Positions 1-9,021 of a stretch of 64,000 bases of DNA are shown here, piece by piece. Within the stretch, counting starts at the first letter, position 1, and the number at the start of each line of letters is the position of its first letter. Position numbers and translations under genes: made by a program. The DNA comes from Collinsella sp. AM34-10. Lineage in GTDB: Bacteria > Actinomycetota > Coriobacteriia > Coriobacteriales > Coriobacteriaceae. Below the pieces are notes generated by a model. It was not told the origin of the DNA, ran no database searches, and saw nothing but the letters and a program-made list of their open reading frames with translations. The stretch is from the NCBI RefSeq assembly GCF_003469185.1, contig NZ_QSIL01000009.1:52799-116798 (forward strand). Direction: 5' to 3'.

Positions 1-433
1 AAGCAAACCAGCGACGCTCATAGAACTCGCCATAGTTGGGCAGATACTTCTTGGCCGTAAGACCCAAAAGCTCACCCGCACAGCACACGGCGGCACAGTT
101 GTAGATGTTCTCGGCCACCGCCACGGGAAGACCGATGGTAAAAACAATCGGCAGCTCACGAGTCTCATCGAGAATATGCACCAGAGCAGCCTCACAGGCA
201 TGCAGCAGCGTGCGATTATGGAACAGGTCGGCCGCGGTATAGCCGGTCAGGTTAAGCTCGGGCAGCACCAGCGTGCGAACGCCGCGCTCGGTAGCCTCGC
301 GAACAGCCGTCAGCGCAACCTCGGCATTGCCCTCGACATCGGCAACGCGAATCTTGGGCGAGGCCGCCGCCACACGCAAAAAGCCGTCGTTCTTATTAGC
401 CGAAACGCAGCATTGCCTTGTTGATCTGGACAC
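1..433 (-). CDS. nadE: Glutamine-dependent NAD+ synthetase, N-terminal part (runs off the left edge)
   Basis: NadE makes NAD+ from deamido-NAD+, ATP and glutamine in the cytoplasm. Only the first ~144 residues, part of the nitrilase-fold glutaminase domain, are present. Visible motifs are GFLRVAAASPKIRVAD near the start, LVLPELNLTGYTAADLF (its Glu is the expected catalytic residue) and LLGLTAKKYLPNYGEFYE (its Lys is the second triad member). The catalytic Cys and the synthetase domain lie outside the window. The GTG start was chosen because AAGGGG sits 6 nt upstream; a TTG inside the FLRV motif is the alternative. The family identity is firm, the exact start less so. Confidence 0.87.
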   Translation of the reverse strand, partial: MSRSTRQCCVSANKNDGFLRVAAASPKIRVADVEGNAEVALTAVREATERGVRTLVLPELNLTGYTAADLFHNRTLLHACEAALVHILDETRELPIVFTIGLPVAVAENIYNCAAVCCAGELLGLTAKKYLPNYGEFYERRWFA

Positions 434-563
434 TGGAGGCCCCTTCTACCCTGAGATTCAGTCTAACGGACGTTCACATATCTCTAACTAGCCAAAGCAA
501 CCTCCCAGTTTACTGAGACGCCAACCTGTGCTAAGAGCATGTATTCCAATAATATCTTTAATT

Positions 564-597
564 AAAAAAGGAGAAATCGATAATCGACTTCTCCTTT
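564..597 (-). terminator. Rho-independent terminator of the radical SAM/peptide cluster
   Basis: Read on the minus strand, AAAGGAGAA pairs with TTCTCCTTT. Inner TCGA/TCGA pairing and a G-U wobble extend the stem, and a run of six T follows. It lies just downstream of the 36-residue peptide gene, so the peptide is the last gene of the cluster. Confidence 0.8.
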
Positions 598-621
598 AAG
601 CGAGGCAAGTAAATTCCGAAA

Positions 622-732
622 CTAATGGCAGAATTTATCCATGTAGTCCTCAAAGTCGAACACTTCTACCACGACGCCCTCTTCCTGAGACTCTTTCAGT
701 TGCTCCAAGAGATCTTTGTTAATAACGTCCAT
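622..732 (-). CDS. 36-residue acidic peptide, candidate RiPP precursor
   Basis: A short frame with a strong GAGGAGG SD seven bases before ATG, starting 13 bp after the radical SAM frame and followed by a good terminator. The peptide begins MDVINKDLLEQLKESQEEG, continues through a Val/Glu/Phe/Asp-rich middle (VVVEVFDFEDYMD) and ends in KFCH. It has one Cys, next to last. An acidic helical first half followed by a short distinct tail resembles leader-core organisation in radical-SAM-modified peptides, but I recognise no known core motif. It could instead be a small accessory protein. The coding call is well supported; the precursor role is inferred from context. Confidence 0.7.
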   Translation of the reverse strand: MDVINKDLLEQLKESQEEGVVVEVFDFEDYMDKFCH

Positions 733-745
733 GCAGAAACCTCCT

Positions 746-3067
746 CTATCTAATCAATTGTAGTATATCTGCTTTCATGCAATTATCAACCAACTTGTTT
801 AATTGCTCCTCGTTTGCCGATAGTCCCTCTTTTTTCAAAATGTCGCGCACCTCGTTCTTAGTAATCGGCTTTTCAAACAACGAAAGCAAAGCGAAAGAAT
901 AATCATTAACCGCACACATTCTATGGGTGGCACAACTCAGCAGTACTCTTAACCCCTCTTTTGAGCGTCCGACTTCTTTAACAAACGAACTTTTAACCAA
1001 TTGAAAACCATTATCGTGCATTACATAATCGGCATCGATATTTGTATTCAGCAATCCATAATGCAACAGTTCTTCTATCGCCCTTGTCAGCTCGAGGTCG
1101 CCCTGATCAAGAATAAGAGAAATGCTACAATCGGCCTCCAATAAACGGGCCAACTTAAGGTATACCAACTGGGAAACAGCATAGACATGATGGTATTCAG
1201 AATTATAGAAGTAGGCAAATGGCTCAACGAGCACGACAGAGGTCTTGGAATCCAGCCAGATTCGATCAGCTGGATTTAGACTAGTTAGCCGTCGCTTTAC
1301 TTTGGTCAAATGTCCCTTATACCTGACAGCGTGAATAGAATCTAGGATCCAGGTCACCTCTGAAATATGAAGCCGCTGGGGCAAGTCAATTGTGTCGCTA
1401 CCGTTTATGACCTCTTGCATATAAAAATCAATATGATGCTCATCAGATAAGGATTTTGCTTCATTTAAAGTTAAACCAGTGCCTGAAACATAATCCACTT
1501 CGAGGCGCAAATCCTCATATTGGGACTTCGGCATTACAGAGACACCATACTTATCGGGATGATTCCAAACATCCGACCCCATAACGAGACCAAAATTCGT
1601 AAATCCTCTCGTGGAATATGGAACACCACATACCTGTTTTGAATAATTCAAAACATTCTCTGTATAAGCTAAGGTGTTCAGAGCCTCTTCTTTAGTTTCG
1701 GTCGGAAAGCCAATCATAAAAAATAGATGAACAGGAATACCCGCATTGAGACAATCATGGATATTGCGATCAATCCAATCAACTCTCGTGTTCTTCTTCA
1801 TTAGATCAAGAACTCTTTGGTTGTATGACTCGAGGCCAAACTGAATCTGCCTACATCCACTTTGGTATATCTTGTTAAAAACGTCTGTACTTAGGGTTGG
1901 AGAGAACCTCGTTTCTCCATGCCAGAAAAACGTTTTTCCCGATGCGTTTATTTCATCCGCGAGTTGCTCCATTCTTTTGCCTTCGAATGTTTCATCCACA
2001 AAAGAGAAAACTCTCGTGCCGTATTTTTCATTTAACCGACACATTATTTCAAATACTCTCGATATAGGCATCTTTCGGTAACAACCACCGGTAGCACCGG
2101 GAATGGTGCAGAAGGCGCAATGATTAAAACACTGCCTAGAGGAATAAACCGGCAATATTAGCTCAGGCATGAAGTATTTAGAAAGGGCGAAGCCATCGAA
2201 ATCGGGAACTGTATCGTTGATAAATGTTTGCTCAATCCGATGGTTTTTATATATCTTTCCACCTTTAGCATGGCAAAGGTTTGGAACACAGTCGAGATTG
2301 TCATCACCAGAGTCAAGAGCCTCAAGAAGACGTGCAAGCGGCTCTTCGCCGTCATACATCATTATCGAATCAATGTATTCAAAAAAGGGATGCCATTCTT
2401 TCATGCAGTCATCTGCTAAACGAGTAATGTAATTGCCGCCCAATGAGACGTGTTTAACAGATGGACATTCTTCTTTAATCAGTTTCGCTAACGTAACTGC
2501 AGAAATCAATTGGAAACAGCCGCTCACCGAAATCCCAATAAACTCGATTTTTTCCCTCTGAATACGCTTAAGAAAGGCAGTTTCATAGAAGGAAATAAAC
2601 GGATTATGCAAGGTATCCGCAAGCGATTTCATTATTTCTGGTGTCGAATAATAATCATAGGGCAGATCTATGGAGTTGAACGTGTATTTAACTCCATATG
2701 AGACGTGATTTATGATATAGAGTGCATTTCTAAAAATGTTTTCAGCATATTGTCTTTCTTTTAGATTACACTATCTCTTCGATCTGAAAATATCTTTTGC
2801 CTCGTCAACATTAAGTGCCGACTTTTGTATCAACTCGATTGTTAATTGAACATTCGAACTAAACGAATCCTTTGATTCCCGATACCTTTTACAGCACTCT
2901 TCGACATGTCTAAAAGATAGGAGGTCATCGTAAAATTCCACGTTTAAGTCAACAATGTCAACTTTGTATTGTTCAACCTCTTGAAGATATGACTTCAAAA
3001 CAGGCAAGGCAAGATACGGCCCCACTGGACTCCATCCTGGGGGAAATACTAAAAGCGTTTTAGGCAT
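746..3067 (-). pseudogene. B12-binding-type radical SAM protein interrupted by one in-frame TAG
   Basis: The first 98 codons start MPKTLLVFPPGW, with the PP...P pattern of B12-binding-type radical SAM enzymes. They end at TAG (2771-2773). The same frame then stays open for 46 codons with convincing coding sequence (KERQYAENIFRNALYIINHV) before the next Met at 2632, and continues to TAA at 746. Bridged, the product would be about 773 residues. The radical SAM cluster is QCFNHCAFCTIP (CX3CX2C), about residues 313-320 of the bridged protein. It follows the MFS gene and precedes the peptide gene. The Met at 2632 has no visible SD, so independent translation of the second part looks poor. Possibilities are a nonsense mutation, amber readthrough or a sequencing error. 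The family call is solid; the state of the gene is uncertain. Confidence 0.8.
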
Positions 3068-3074
3068 ATCAACG

Positions 3075-4262
3075 TCACATCTTTCGCAAATAATTCAATT
3101 GAAACACAACTACCATCATAATTGAAAATACACCAAGTCCTGTAACGAGAATTGAGAACATCGCGATGCTCGTGAACAGCGAAACAAGAAGTGTTGAAAT
3201 AACAACAGCAACCGATTGCAAAGACTCCCTAATTGAAAACAGGCTTATCGATTCAGATCCGTCTCTCGCCAAATCCTGCAGCGATGTTATGAGAAGCACA
3301 TCTTGAATGGCGTTTCCGGCACCGACGATAAAAAGGAAAATAAACGATATCCCAGACGCATAGCGATAGCCAAACGCCAGATACGCACCGAGCGCAAGAT
3401 ACGTCACAAAACAATATGATTTAACGCAATCGGAACCACTGATTAAACGACCGTATATTGTATTTCCGAACAACAGTCCGATTGTAAGACTACTCTGAAG
3501 GAATCCATATTGTATCGATGACGAGTCAAATTGCAATTGCGCTATAGCTGGCAAAAGAGAATTCAGAGAGCCGAATGCCACGCCACTAGAAATATCGATT
3601 AATAGGAAACCAATTGCCAAGTGCTTCGCGCTAAGATCACTAAATGCAGTCCTGTTTTTTTCATTTTTGCTTATTCCCTCTTTATCATTAACCTCGATAA
3701 CCGACGGAACATCTCGCAGCAACCAGAACGACGCGGCAAAAGAAAGCGCGTCTAATGCAAGAACAGCCTCCGCCCCAAATTGAGCGACAACAAAACCGCC
3801 GGCAACTGGCCCCAGAACCATCATCAAATTCTGCAGGAACCCAAACGAATTATTAATTACGTCGCGATTGATACTATTCGTATTGGCTCTTAACAACGAG
3901 TAAAAGCAGGGCATTTCTACCGTTCGGCAAAGCGATACCGCGCACGTAATAGCAAACATACTCCATTTACTATCAACAAAAATATAGCAAACGAATAATC
4001 CCGCGCGAATTAAGTCTGCCAATCTCATGGCCTGCAGTGTCCCGATACCCATCTTCTGAGGCAGCTGCGCGAGCGCAACTGAAAACAGAGAGGGGGCAAA
4101 TCTGCAGCAGACCATCAAAGCAGTTGCAGAAACATCGTGAGTTACCTCGTAAATCAGCATTGGCAAAGCAATATTCGCACACCAATTGCCTATTTCGCTT
4201 ATCCCTCTAGCAATATATAGGACCCGAACCGGACGGCTAGCTCTCAATACCGTGAACATCAC
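3075..4262 (-). CDS. MFS transporter, probable peptide or drug exporter
   Basis: About 395 residues with roughly twelve hydrophobic segments and the layout of the MFS_3/enterobactin-exporter-like branch: N-terminal RASRPVRVLYIARGISEIGNW, and LMMVLGPVAGGFVVAQFGAEA in the first half. Translation probably starts at GTG (GAGG 6 nt upstream) or the adjacent ATG. It overlaps the end of the DUF2087 gene by 26 bp and ends 8 bp before the radical SAM gene, so the three are one operon. Export of the modified peptide, or self-protection against it, is the likely job; the substrate is inferred from position only. Base composition is clearly AT-richer than the flanking housekeeping genes. Confidence 0.8.
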   Translation of the reverse strand: MMFTVLRASRPVRVLYIARGISEIGNWCANIALPMLIYEVTHDVSATALMVCCRFAPSLFSVALAQLPQKMGIGTLQAMRLADLIRAGLFVCYIFVDSKWSMFAITCAVSLCRTVEMPCFYSLLRANTNSINRDVINNSFGFLQNLMMVLGPVAGGFVVAQFGAEAVLALDALSFAASFWLLRDVPSVIEVNDKEGISKNEKNRTAFSDLSAKHLAIGFLLIDISSGVAFGSLNSLLPAIAQLQFDSSSIQYGFLQSSLTIGLLFGNTIYGRLISGSDCVKSYCFVTYLALGAYLAFGYRYASGISFIFLFIVGAGNAIQDVLLITSLQDLARDGSESISLFSIRESLQSVAVVISTLLVSLFTSIAMFSILVTGLGVFSIMMVVVFQLNYLRKM

Positions 4263-4518
4263 GATTAACCTCGTATTTCAGGCCTCGTTCATCCCTTAAT
4301 AGGAATCCATAATCAACCAAGTACCGCCTCAACACGGCATAATCAGGATAGAGCTGTGACAGCACACGATTAACCTGAAGCTCCGTATAACTTGTATTTA
4401 ATTCAAAGAAAGAGACGGCCCATAGTAGCATGATTCTTTTATAGCTTTCCTTTTTTGGAATTGAAACCAGCTCGCCATTCTTGAGAAATCGTTTTTTAAA
4501 GTCTATTAGCTCATCCAT
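4237..4518 (-). CDS. DUF2087-type small protein, first gene of the radical SAM cluster
   Basis: A 93-residue protein matching the DUF2087 pattern: KRFLKNGELVSIPKKESYKR, then LWAVSFFELNTSYTELQVN, then a C-terminal LRRYLVDYGFLLRDERGL helix-turn-helix-like segment. In other genomes this domain stands alone or is fused to winged-helix regulators, so a regulatory or nucleic-acid-binding role is plausible. GGAGG lies 6 nt before ATG. A direct repeat upstream may be its operator. Being first in the operon and overlapping the exporter gene suggests it controls the cluster, but no function is proven. Confidence 0.72.
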   Translation of the reverse strand: MDELIDFKKRFLKNGELVSIPKKESYKRIMLLWAVSFFELNTSYTELQVNRVLSQLYPDYAVLRRYLVDYGFLLRDERGLKYEVNRDVHGIES

Positions 4519-4592
4519 TCACATCCTCCATTTCATACGCATCTAATACTAAAAATGCATACGCTTTAGGCCATCGCATTCAGCTTCTTTAT

Positions 4593-4612
4593 TCGAACTA
4601 AACTCGAACTAA
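4593..4612 (-). promoter_or_regulatory. Direct repeat upstream of the radical SAM cluster
   Basis: TCGAACTAA occurs twice, 11 bp apart start to start, about 75-95 bp upstream of the DUF2087 gene. Same-face spacing near one helical turn fits a regulator site or an activator-dependent -35 region. No strong -35/-10 pair was identified with confidence, so this is a candidate site only. Confidence 0.35.
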
Positions 4613-4618
4613 TCTAAA

Positions 4619-4837
4619 TTATTTGCTCAGACACTCTTCGAAAGCTCGTTTTTCACTCTGAGTAAAATGCCCTTCCCAGTCAGTCCACGAACAGGAAGGC
4701 AACTCACAACGAGCGGAGTCGAAGCCCTCTGCCGTCGGTCGCTCAAAATGCACGATAACCTTTTCGATATCGCCATCTGTAATCAGGTCAGAATGAATGA
4801 CCTCGGTACCATCTTCGAATGTCATATACGGGTACAT
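4619..4837 (-). CDS. Conserved-looking small hypothetical protein (72 residues)
   Basis: Begins MYPYMTFEDGTEVIHSDL, contains VIVHFERPTAEGFDSARCEL and ends with an acidic helix (SEKRAFEECLSK). The start was chosen for GAGGTGG 7 nt upstream; a longer frame upstream has no SD and reads as non-coding. It is a compact soluble protein of mixed beta and helix character with no recognisable catalytic motif. It lies between the AT-rich cluster and a divergent membrane-protein gene and seems independent of both. Function unknown. Confidence 0.65.
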   Translation of the reverse strand: MYPYMTFEDGTEVIHSDLITDGDIEKVIVHFERPTAEGFDSARCELPSCSWTDWEGHFTQSEKRAFEECLSK

Positions 4838-5011
4838 CACGTAAACCACCTCGCAATAGTAAATCCAGTTTAGCATCAAGCTATTGCACCAAAGACAGCA
4901 GGCCCCCTTGATGAGTTGATGGTATCTGTTAAATGTCACGTACGATTCACATCTGGTGGGTACCCTGATGGCTACACGAAACGAAGTAGATTTACACCGG
5001 GAGGACCCCGT

Positions 5012-5965
5012 ATGACAACCAAGTACACCGACGCGCCGCGCACGCGCGTCATGACGCCGGCATCGCTCAACAACGGCGTGCACGAGAACCATTCCATCGG
5101 ACAGACCATGGCCATCGCGCCCAAAAAGGGCCTGTTCGATGACATTTCCATTCCCCAGATCATCGCCGGCGCCGCAGCTGCCGCCACGAGCGTGGCGCTT
5201 GCTTCAAAGATCGGCATTGCCGGCTCGGTGATTGGTGCCGCTGTGAGCTCAGTCATCACTGTTGTGTCCTCGCAGGTCTACCGCCACTTTATCTCTGCCA
5301 GCGCCGAAGCCCTCAAAGGTACGCACGCCGCCAACGACTACCCTGCCGGCGCCTATGAGCCCGTTGAGTTGAATGCCGAGGAGCACCTGGGCGGCGCCGC
5401 GACTACGCAGGAGATGCGCCAGATTGCGGGGCGCGCGACCACGGCGCGCGTCGCCCCCAACAGCCTGCGCGCCAAGGCGGCGGCAGAGCGCAGCCAGACG
5501 CAGAAGAAGGTTATCGTCTTCTCGATCGCCATCGCCATCGTCGCGGTCATCGCTTGCGCCGGCGCCATCCTTGTCACCACTGCCGGTGAGGGCCTGGGCG
5601 AGCGCCCCGAGCCAATCCTTTCGTCGCGCACGACCGAGAGCGATGCAAATGGCAACACCCAGTCGCAGGATCAGCAGGCACAGACGGACGATACGCAAGA
5701 CAGTTCTACCTCTGCCAATTCGTCCTCGAACACCCAAAACCAATCGCAGGGCGTCGATTCCTCTGCGAACAACAGCGGCACGCAATCCGGCACGACTGAC
5801 TCAAGTCAAACGACTGACGGCTCTCAACCGAGCACGGGCGACCAGGCGAATGGCAATACACCGAGTACGGGATCTACCGACAACAGCAACACCAACAGCT
5901 CGAGCGGAACCGCGTCCGGCACGGCATCTGACAGTTCAAGCCAAGGCGCGACATCGGGCAACTAG
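5012..5965 (+). CDS. Membrane protein with long Ser/Thr/Asn/Gln-rich C-terminal tail
   Basis: A 317-residue product. GGGAGGA precedes ATG (MTTKYTDAPRTRV). An Ala/Val-rich hydrophobic stretch lies at about residues 45-90, a soluble segment follows, and a clear membrane helix (VIVFSIAIAIVAVIACAGAILV-type) sits near 165-190. The last ~115 residues are low-complexity Ser, Thr, Asn, Gln, Gly and Asp, as in cell-wall-spanning tails. No sortase motif or catalytic domain is visible. A surface-anchored spacer-type protein is the best description; function unknown. A hairpin follows the stop. Confidence 0.72.
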   Translation: MTTKYTDAPRTRVMTPASLNNGVHENHSIGQTMAIAPKKGLFDDISIPQIIAGAAAAATSVALASKIGIAGSVIGAAVSSVITVVSSQVYRHFISASAEALKGTHAANDYPAGAYEPVELNAEEHLGGAATTQEMRQIAGRATTARVAPNSLRAKAAAERSQTQKKVIVFSIAIAIVAVIACAGAILVTTAGEGLGERPEPILSSRTTESDANGNTQSQDQQAQTDDTQDSSTSANSSSNTQNQSQGVDSSANNSGTQSGTTDSSQTTDGSQPSTGDQANGNTPSTGSTDNSNTNSSSGTASGTASDSSSQGATSGN

Positions 5966-6000
5966 GCACATTTGCCTCTCATAGATAACCGACCTGTATA

Positions 6001-6034
6001 ACGGGCGCGAATCGACAGCGGTTCGCGCCCGTTT
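6001..6034 (+). terminator. Terminator-like hairpin
   Basis: A perfect 11-bp stem, ACGGGCGCGAA with TTCGCGCCCGT, around a 10-nt loop. The T-tract is weak (TTGCCTT). It follows the Ser/Thr-rich membrane protein. Confidence 0.6.
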
Positions 6035-6105
6035 GCCTTGGGCGCCGCCATGGCGAGCGCCATGCGATGGTAAGATGCTTTACATGTGTAAAGAGGAGAT
6101 TTGCC

Positions 6106-7413
6106 ATGAGCAAGACAATAGTTAGGCCCACGCTTTCACTGGGCAACCACATCTATCTGTATCGCCTGCTGCGCGATGCGATTGGATGCGGCAAGCAAAC
6201 GTTTATGACGCAGGTCGAAGAGGCGCTCGCCGCTGGCGACATGACCGCTTATGACCTGGGCTTCGAATCCACGCGCGAGCTGCTCGAAGAGCTTGACGAC
6301 TGCATTAAGCTGACCGTCTTTAAGGGCGGTCGCCTGTATGCCACCGTCATCGCCAACGAGGCCTGGGATGCCGCCCTTGCCAAGGGCGAGGACAAGCCCA
6401 AGACCGCCAAGGGCGCTAAGCAGTCCTACAAAAAGAAAAAGCGCGGTGAGAAGGACCTCAAGGCTGTGCGCCCCAAGCACGTTAAGCGTCCCGAACCAGA
6501 AGCCGCGGTTGAAGCTGTGCCGGAGCCCGAGCCCGAGACAGAGATCGAAGTCGCTATTGAGGTGGCAGCAGAAGCCGAAACCGAAATCGCCGCCATGACC
6601 GATCCCGAAGTCATGCCAGAGCAGGAAGCCGCTGTGGAGCTCAACGAGGCATCCAAGTCGACAACCGAAGAGGCGGCTGGCCAGCCCGAGGCGCCCGTGT
6701 TCCAGAACCACGATGTCTTTGGCGACAACACCGAGGACAATCAGTCCGACGAGCTCGCGGATCAAGATGCTGCCGAGGCAACACCGGAGCCCGAGGCGCC
6801 CCAGCCTGCCATCTCGCTCACGGTTGTCTACGACCCCGAGAACGCCAACGCCGGCATCACCACCATGGTATCCACGCCGGTCGAGGCCAAGCCGAACGTC
6901 GAGGCAGAGGACACTCCGCAGGCCGATGCCAAAACCGGGACCGAAGACACGTCCATCTCCGTGGAACCGACAGATTCCATAGCTAAGCCAGAAGCGGCAT
7001 CTGAGTCTGCACCTGTCATTGAGTCCGCATCCGCACCCGCCTGTGACCAGGCTCCCACACCTGCACCGACTCCGGTCCCCAATTCAGCACCGGCCCCCGC
7101 TCCCGCAGCACCGACCATCCCCGGGGACTTCCCCATCGATTTCGCGACCGAGGTCTTCTGCCCTAGCCCGCTGCTGCACCAGCTGTCGACTTATCTCCCC
7201 TACGGCGCTGACACCCTCGGCATCGTCGGCGAGTACTACTGGATCGCTCGCGAGCGCGGTACCATCGAGGCCGGCCGTAACCGCGCGTGCTTCCCCCTGC
7301 GCTACACACAGGCCGGCAAACGCCACGAAGTCACCGTACGCATTCGCCGCAACACCACCGGCGGCCTCGGAGCCACCTGGGCCATCGACAAGGTCGAAGC
7401 CCCGGTCGAGTAA
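6106..7413 (+). CDS. Hypothetical protein with N- and C-terminal folded domains and an acidic Pro/Ala/Glu linker
   Basis: A 435-residue product. The start was chosen for AAGAGGAGAT just upstream; an earlier in-frame ATG has no SD. The N-terminus (about 1-90) reads as a small alpha-helical domain (NHIYLYRLLRDAIGCGKQTF) and is followed by a Lys-rich patch. A long acidic, Pro/Ala/Glu-rich linker spans about 125-340. The C-terminal ~95 residues form a compact domain (FCPSPLLHQLSTYLPYGADT, then YYWIARERGTIEAGR). The N-domain loosely resembles OST-HTH/winged-helix modules, but this is not secure. No catalytic motif is seen. Function unknown. Confidence 0.68.
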   Translation: MSKTIVRPTLSLGNHIYLYRLLRDAIGCGKQTFMTQVEEALAAGDMTAYDLGFESTRELLEELDDCIKLTVFKGGRLYATVIANEAWDAALAKGEDKPKTAKGAKQSYKKKKRGEKDLKAVRPKHVKRPEPEAAVEAVPEPEPETEIEVAIEVAAEAETEIAAMTDPEVMPEQEAAVELNEASKSTTEEAAGQPEAPVFQNHDVFGDNTEDNQSDELADQDAAEATPEPEAPQPAISLTVVYDPENANAGITTMVSTPVEAKPNVEAEDTPQADAKTGTEDTSISVEPTDSIAKPEAASESAPVIESASAPACDQAPTPAPTPVPNSAPAPAPAAPTIPGDFPIDFATEVFCPSPLLHQLSTYLPYGADTLGIVGEYYWIARERGTIEAGRNRACFPLRYTQAGKRHEVTVRIRRNTTGGLGATWAIDKVEAPVE

Positions 7414-7414
7414 A

Positions 7415-7454
7415 AAACGGCCTCGGATAGCCAATTGACCATCCGAGGCCGTTT
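7415..7454. terminator. Bidirectional terminator between convergent genes
   Basis: A 14-bp perfect stem (AAACGGCCTCGGAT with ATCCGAGGCCGTTT) around a 12-nt loop. A- and T-rich flanks on both sides suit both the plus-strand gene to the left and the minus-strand lipoprotein to the right. Confidence 0.85.
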
Positions 7455-7467
7455 GAATTCAGGCCTT

Positions 7468-7860
7468 TTAGTTGTCATCGGCGCATATAGACACCAGAGA
7501 AGCAAGCTCATCCTCAAGTTGCGGAGCAAAGTATCTAAAAGAAACCTGCGCTCCGGTCGGTATCGACTCAATCATATTCGCAGCATTATCTGAAACTCGG
7601 TACGATGCAGTTTCACCTGTCTTCAAATCCTCTATTGAGCAGACAGCGTCTCCAGCATCAATCGACCTAAGCACGCCTTTTCCTTGTAACATCACATCGG
7701 CATGCCCGCCAGCTATTTCTAATGAACCTGAGTCTGTCGCAGTCACTTCTCCGGAACCTCCGCGCGATATCTCTTCCTTTGTTGAACAGCCCACCAATGA
7801 AGCCATCAGCACCAAAGACAGAGCTAGACGAATCGCCCTACTTCGAAAAAGTCGTTCCAT
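7468..7860 (-). CDS. Small secreted lipoprotein, partner of the upstream Tat-exported protein
   Basis: About 130 residues. A basic N-terminus (MERLFRSRAIR), a hydrophobic segment and the lipobox LVGC make a type II signal peptide. The mature part is short and beta-rich (LEIAGGHADVMLQGKGVL, later AQVSFRYFAPQLEDELASL) with no known domain. The gene overlaps the end of the Tat-exported protein gene, so the two are translationally coupled. In-frame starts at 7887 and 7872 are alternatives; none has a strong SD. It may be an inhibitor, chaperone or anchor for its partner, but that is only inference. Confidence 0.7.
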   Translation of the reverse strand: MERLFRSRAIRLALSLVLMASLVGCSTKEEISRGGSGEVTATDSGSLEIAGGHADVMLQGKGVLRSIDAGDAVCSIEDLKTGETASYRVSDNAANMIESIPTGAQVSFRYFAPQLEDELASLVSICADDN

Positions 7861-8965
7861 AAGTCCACGCATAATAGCTCTGATCATACTTCAGGAAGGA
7901 TAAAGATGAATTCCAGCCGTCCGCTATGCCAATCATCTGCCTTGTCTCTCCAGTTTTCTTACCAGTAAGTGTGGCGTAAGCCTCCGCTGTTACAGAATGG
8001 GCTGATCCGTTGTACAAACTCGCATGTAAAACATTCGGTCTATTAGAGTTAATCTCATTTTGAATGCTCGCGATAGCCGGAGAGGAGACAGTGCGGGCGA
8101 TAAGAGCACTTCCTCTGCTTGCGCAGTAATTTGTAAACCCCGTTGCACAGGTTGATATCGGCGTTCCGCCCAAAACAACGCCGGGAACAGTCTGTTCTTC
8201 AGCGGAAAGAGCATGGGTATTGGTGTAATTCCATATCTGCATATATTGCGAAGGGTCGCTATATAAATTGGCAATGCCATACAGTTCCGCAACGTTCGAA
8301 AAAGCGGTCACCATACAAGCATAGTGGGCAGTAAGCCTCTTAATCTCGCTTTCATCATATGACATAAACTGAGAAATGGAACGAAATCCAGATACTGTGT
8401 AATCCTGCATTTGAGTTGCGTAAATTACGACATCGTTCCAGCTTGAAGGTTTATTCGATAAAACGACAGGCCGTCCTTCTATGGAAACAGCCGGGATTGT
8501 TCTTCCGCAATTTGTTGTTATTGAACCGTCCAAAGATTGCACACCGAATTCGAATGGATTGATCATTACGACTGGGTTATTGAAAGAATAAGACTCAACA
8601 CCAAGATCTCCTCCCCGATCCATAGGGCTGACTAAGCCGTCTCCAAAACGATATCCCGTAAGTATTTCATCATCTGAAGCATCTAAAACCAAATAGCCCG
8701 CGGCTCTATTGAATGTCACAACCGGAACAATGTAGCCAAGCGGGGACCCATCAACGTCTACAAAAGGAATAGGGTCAGAAGGCGTATACGAAGAGCCGAG
8801 GAGTCCCTTTATATATTTATCGGCAAGCTCTTGCGCAATTTCTGAAGTAAATTGTATCTGCTCACCATCAATATTGCCCGTCGAAGCAAAAACCTCTTTC
8901 GGACGTGCGGCTAAGGCGACAATTGAAGACGCGACAAGTTGCAGAAAACGACGACGCGAAAGCAT
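7838..8965 (-). CDS. Tat-exported protein with papain-like cysteine-peptidase features
   Basis: A 375-residue product. The start MLSRRRFLQLVASSIVALAA is a twin-arginine signal (SRRRFLQ). The middle has HYACMVTAFSNVAELYG, where a Cys is followed by the A..N..YG pattern of C10/C39-like peptidases, and later AHSVTAEAYATLTG, a plausible catalytic-His context. The end, YYAWTYGTTFSK, fits a barrel strand. This suggests a secreted papain-fold peptidase or a catalytically altered relative; subfamily and substrate are unknown. It overlaps the lipoprotein gene. The pair is AT-richer than its surroundings, suggesting recent acquisition. Confidence 0.68.
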   Translation of the reverse strand: MLSRRRFLQLVASSIVALAARPKEVFASTGNIDGEQIQFTSEIAQELADKYIKGLLGSSYTPSDPIPFVDVDGSPLGYIVPVVTFNRAAGYLVLDASDDEILTGYRFGDGLVSPMDRGGDLGVESYSFNNPVVMINPFEFGVQSLDGSITTNCGRTIPAVSIEGRPVVLSNKPSSWNDVVIYATQMQDYTVSGFRSISQFMSYDESEIKRLTAHYACMVTAFSNVAELYGIANLYSDPSQYMQIWNYTNTHALSAEEQTVPGVVLGGTPISTCATGFTNYCASRGSALIARTVSSPAIASIQNEINSNRPNVLHASLYNGSAHSVTAEAYATLTGKKTGETRQMIGIADGWNSSLSFLKYDQSYYAWTYGTTFSK

Positions 8966-9021
8966 ATGTTCTTCTTTCTAGAGGAGCGACTTATAAGATA
9001 CTCCTATTCTATAACCTTTTT

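Noticed and set aside
2633..2770. Frameshift in the radical SAM gene
   Set aside because: The reading frame is the same on both sides of the TAG (141 bases, a multiple of three, between the stop and the next Met).
2771..2773. TAG read as pyrrolysine
   Set aside because: No pyl genes or suppressor tRNA in the window, and this protein family has no known pyrrolysine. Nonsense mutation is simpler.
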